A stretch of DNA of 7,216 nt from Candidatus Dojkabacteria bacterium (GTDB lineage: Bacteria; Patescibacteriota; Dojkabacteria; SC72; JAHDCA01), in NCBI GenBank assembly GCA_020630115.1, contig JAHDCA010000047.1, positions 1 to 7,216 on the forward strand, in the 5' to 3' direction. Positions 5,857 through 7,216 of this stretch are shown here, piece by piece. Each line of letters starts with the position of its first letter. Positions within the stretch are counted from its first letter, which is position 1. The notes beneath the pieces are model-generated. The model made no database searches and was not told the origin of the DNA. It was given only the letters and a program-made list of their open reading frames with translations. Made by a program: the position numbers and the translations under genes.

Positions 5857-6468
5857 ATGAAGAAAAAATTAACTAGAATAGAAGCTATAGTCTTAGATTA
5901 CATTGTAAGGAATGTAAATGATGAACCTGAAGTTCAATTTCATGTATTCCAAGCGAAGGAGATATATGATTGGATAGTTAAGTTCAATGAATCCGTTGAG
6001 TTATATGAGGTTCGTGATGTATTAGCTCGTATTAGAGATAAGCTAAGTATTGATATTCAAGAAGAGAGTCCACCTGACCATGAATATATTTATGTTGTAA
6101 GATTACATCTTGATAATATAAGCAAATACAGAGAGCTTCTATTAAGTATGCAATTAGGTTTTATCGAAGATGATGCATTTATCGATTTTAACGATTTTAC
6201 TTGTGAGATAAAGCTTAATGGTAATGTAATAATTGCAACACCACAGGCCGACGGTGAGAATTATAAAGTATTCAAGTACTTATTTGAGAATCCAAATAAG
6301 AAATTTACGTCCCTCGAACTCAAAAATAGTTTGGGTTTAACAGAACCGAAACCACTCCATAAAATAGTTGAAAATCTAAATTTCAAGGGTGAGCTAAAGA
6401 AAAGATTCTTCCAGGTTACAAAGGATACTATCATATTTCAAAATCGGACCATCCCTAAAGATTCCTAA
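5857..6468 (+). CDS. Winged-helix-like element protein, 203 aa, probable DNA-binding regulator
   Basis: I do not recognise a named family. No signal peptide or membrane segment is visible. The N-terminal part (about 5-65) is helical and could form a winged-helix fold: LTRIEAIVLDYIVRNV (5-20) and YEVRDVLARIRDKLSI (50-65). A middle section has short beta-type strands (EYIYVVRLHL, 76-85). The C-terminal part (about 118-197) starts with a beta pair, LNGNVIIATPQ (120-130). It continues YKVFKYLFENPNKKFTSLEL (136-155), the spacing of a winged-helix domain of the response-regulator effector type, and closes with a beta hairpin (184-195). There is no phosphorylatable receiver domain. It lies between the divergent control region and the candidate origin, so roles in repression or copy-number control fit, but this is inferred. 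The final codons overlap the first 10-bp repeats. SD is GGTGA. Confidence 0.65.
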   Translation: MKKKLTRIEAIVLDYIVRNVNDEPEVQFHVFQAKEIYDWIVKFNESVELYEVRDVLARIRDKLSIDIQEESPPDHEYIYVVRLHLDNISKYRELLLSMQLGFIEDDAFIDFNDFTCEIKLNGNVIIATPQADGENYKVFKYLFENPNKKFTSLELKNSLGLTEPKPLHKIVENLNFKGELKKRFFQVTKDTIIFQNRTIPKDS

Positions 6469-6510
6469 AGTTCCCTAAATGTAACCAATACTCCCTCAAA
6501 TCCCACTATA
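6451..6510 (+). repeat. 10-bp-period direct repeats upstream of the replication initiator (iteron-like)
   Basis: Three adjacent decamers, ATCCCTAAAG (6451), ATTCCTAAAG (6461) and TTCCCTAAAT (6471), share the core YCCTAAA. After one non-matching decamer, CTCCCTCAAA (6491) repeats the pattern, and TCCCACTATA (6501) keeps only part of it. The 10-bp period places every unit on the same face of the helix, as expected for cooperative binding of a protein. The first units overlap the end of the upstream gene (codons 199-203 and stop), where the third codon positions seem constrained too. Iteron or initiator-binding function is inferred from position. Confidence 0.55.
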
Positions 6511-6535
6511 AAAGGGTTTTGCGCTTAAAATAGTG
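6504..6535 (+). other. Candidate double-strand origin: hairpin with filamentous-phage-like nick motif
   Basis: CACTAT (6504-6509) and ATAGTG (6530-6535) form a 6-bp inverted repeat around a 20-nt loop containing GCGC (6521-6524). The right arm lies in TTAAAATAGTG (6525-6535). The filamentous phage gpII site, as I recall it, is TTCTTT^AATAGTGGAC; the shared part is AATAGTG, also at the right arm of a hairpin. Together with a gpII-like gene just downstream and direct repeats just upstream, this is a plausible nicking site. A seven-base match in AT-rich DNA could be chance. Confidence 0.35.
6526..6531 (+). promoter_or_regulatory. -10-like TAAAAT before the small ORF
   Basis: TAAAAT (6526-6531) is followed by 5 nt and then ATG 6537, the same close spacing as at the recombinase and the divergent envelope promoter. 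It would give a leaderless small ORF/initiator mRNA, and it overlaps the hairpin arm. No good -35 is seen. Confidence 0.35.
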
Positions 6536-6536
6536 C

Positions 6537-6659
6537 ATGACCCAAAGGAGTATAAAAGAAGATTCATCTGCTGACTTAAATAGAGTCAAAGAACTTTGTA
6601 AGATACTCTCTAGGGTCGTATCCGAACAAAATCTATCAATCAAAACTACCGATGATTGA
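6537..6659 (+). CDS. Small ORF, 40 aa, overlapping the start of the replication initiator
   Basis: ATG 6537 to TGA 6657-6659 encodes a 40-residue charged peptide. Its middle, DLNRVKELCKILSRVVSEQN (13-32), looks like one amphipathic helix. The upstream frame is closed by a TAG two codons before the ATG, so the start is well bounded. The last 8 bases (ATGATTGA, 6652-6659) contain both its stop and the initiator's start, so translation of the two is probably coupled; the initiator has no SD of its own. An AAAGGAG at 6544-6550 lies inside the ORF and has no start codon at useful distance. I recognise no family. A leader peptide or small copy-control protein is possible, but only position supports that. 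Confidence 0.5.
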   Translation: MTQRSIKEDSSADLNRVKELCKILSRVVSEQNLSIKTTDD

Positions 6660-7216
6660 CACAGTTGCTTTTGAAGTCCCTTGGGTCAATACGTTTAGGA
6701 TGAACACTAAAGGTAAGTGCGAGGTGCACTCTACAAATAAAGGTGCATTTCAGGTGGAAGAACTAAAGTTGAAATCTGAATTCGCTAGAGCTATGCCCTA
6801 TATTCCCAGTAAGGTTTGTAAAAGAAGAAGACATAATGGGCGGAATAACCCAACAGTTTCGGCTTTGTTTATAGAGCTATCTCTACCTAAATTACTGTTT
6901 GAAGGCGAAAACATCTCTGAAATTACCGAGGAAAATTTTCAAAGCGCTTGTATTAAATTATTAGAGGTACTTAAAGACGAATACGGAATAGTGGGTATCA
7001 ATATTGACCAGATATTAAATGCTAGTGCTTCAAGAATTGACTACTGTCAGAATATCTTTTTAGACTCACAATTTGAACTTGATTACTTCATCAGTCATGC
7101 TTTTAGGTCTCCGAAGTACTTAAGATATAAGAAATGTTCCATTGATTACCCTAACGAAGGTCAAAGCAGAACTTTCAGTACAAAAGGGTTAGGCTTACAA
7201 GGTATTTATTATGACA
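6652..7216 (+). CDS. Rolling-circle replication initiator, filamentous phage gene II protein-like, 5' part
   Basis: The first 188 codons are present; the gene continues past the right edge. The start MIDTVAFEVPWVNTF (1-15) parallels MIDMLVLRLPFIDS of M13 gpII. FIELSLPKLLFEGEN (73-87) matches the VEIKASPAKVLQGHN segment in order and spacing. SASRIDYCQNIF (125-136) matches TISRIDATFSA. RTFSTKGLGLQGIYYD (173-188) matches the following T..W...S...TLVAYLK strand region. gpII-type proteins (Phage_CRI/Phage_X families) nick the replicative form to start rolling-circle synthesis. The catalytic tyrosine region cannot be judged because the 3' part is missing. The start is set by the family-like MID opening and the 8-nt overlap with the small ORF. 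Comparison is from memory, not a search. It implies a filamentous-phage-type replicon, which also exists in some plasmids. Confidence 0.75.
   Translation, partial: MIDTVAFEVPWVNTFRMNTKGKCEVHSTNKGAFQVEELKLKSEFARAMPYIPSKVCKRRRHNGRNNPTVSALFIELSLPKLLFEGENISEITEENFQSACIKLLEVLKDEYGIVGINIDQILNASASRIDYCQNIFLDSQFELDYFISHAFRSPKYLRYKKCSIDYPNEGQSRTFSTKGLGLQGIYYD

Larger units (their letters stand above)
4048..7216. mobile_element. Integrated element (inovirus-like prophage or rolling-circle plasmid), left end at tRNA-Gly
   Basis: The left boundary is set by the intact tRNA-Gly 3' end, immediately followed by an integrase gene pointing into it. Within the window the element carries the recombinase, a control region, a winged-helix-like protein, a candidate origin with 10-bp repeats and a hairpin, a small ORF and a gpII-like replication initiator. 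The genes read as more AT-rich than the envelope genes to the left. No capsid, Zot/pI-like ATPase or conjugation gene is visible, so prophage and plasmid cannot be told apart here. The right end is outside the window. Confidence 0.75.

Noticed and set aside
4048..7216. Second copy of the tRNA-Gly 3' end as the far attachment site
   Set aside because: Read through by eye and not found; the element must continue past the window.
1..7216. CRISPR array or toxin-antitoxin pair
   Set aside because: No spaced repeats of CRISPR size and no recognisable toxin or antitoxin motif.

Overview
The window looks like bacterial chromosome, most plausibly from a Patescibacteria/CPR-type genome, with an integrated mobile element on its right side. 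The lineage is an inference. It rests on moderately AT-rich DNA, compact operons with overlapping genes, few Shine-Dalgarno sites, and a cohesin-type surface protein with a C-terminal IPETG plus membrane anchor. UGA is used as an ordinary stop codon and a release factor 2 gene is present. This argues for the standard bacterial code and against the CPR groups that read UGA as glycine.

Left part (1-3789) is a host cell-envelope locus. Three leftward genes run from 1912 down to the left edge: a GT2 glycosyltransferase, the undecaprenyl-diphosphatase gene uppP, and the first 132 codons of prfB. Each gene overlaps the next. Facing away from them are two rightward genes: a secreted cohesin-domain surface protein and a GT4 glycosyltransferase. 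Only 20 bp separate the two divergent start codons. That gap contains a self-complementary ATTATAAT, so the same bases give a -10 box in both directions, each ideally placed to start transcription at the A of the ATG (leaderless mRNAs). Together the genes suggest lipid-linked glycan synthesis, carrier recycling and surface protein display.

Middle (3837-4047) holds tRNA-Phe(GAA) and tRNA-Gly(GCC), both with encoded CCA.

Right part (about 4048 to beyond 7216) is an integrated element abutting the 3' end of tRNA-Gly. It begins with a large serine recombinase on the minus strand. The last 18 codons and stop of this gene lie in the antisense strand of tRNA-Gly. A 346-bp control region follows, with a palindromic operator candidate between two divergent -10 boxes. 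Next come a 203-aa winged-helix-like protein, a block of 10-bp-period direct repeats, a hairpin whose right arm contains AATAGTG (as at the filamentous-phage gpII nick site), a 40-aa small ORF, and the start of a replication initiator resembling filamentous phage gene II protein (M13 gpII). The simplest reading is an integrated inovirus-like prophage or a rolling-circle plasmid sharing its replication module. The far attachment site, and any capsid or secretion genes, lie outside the window.
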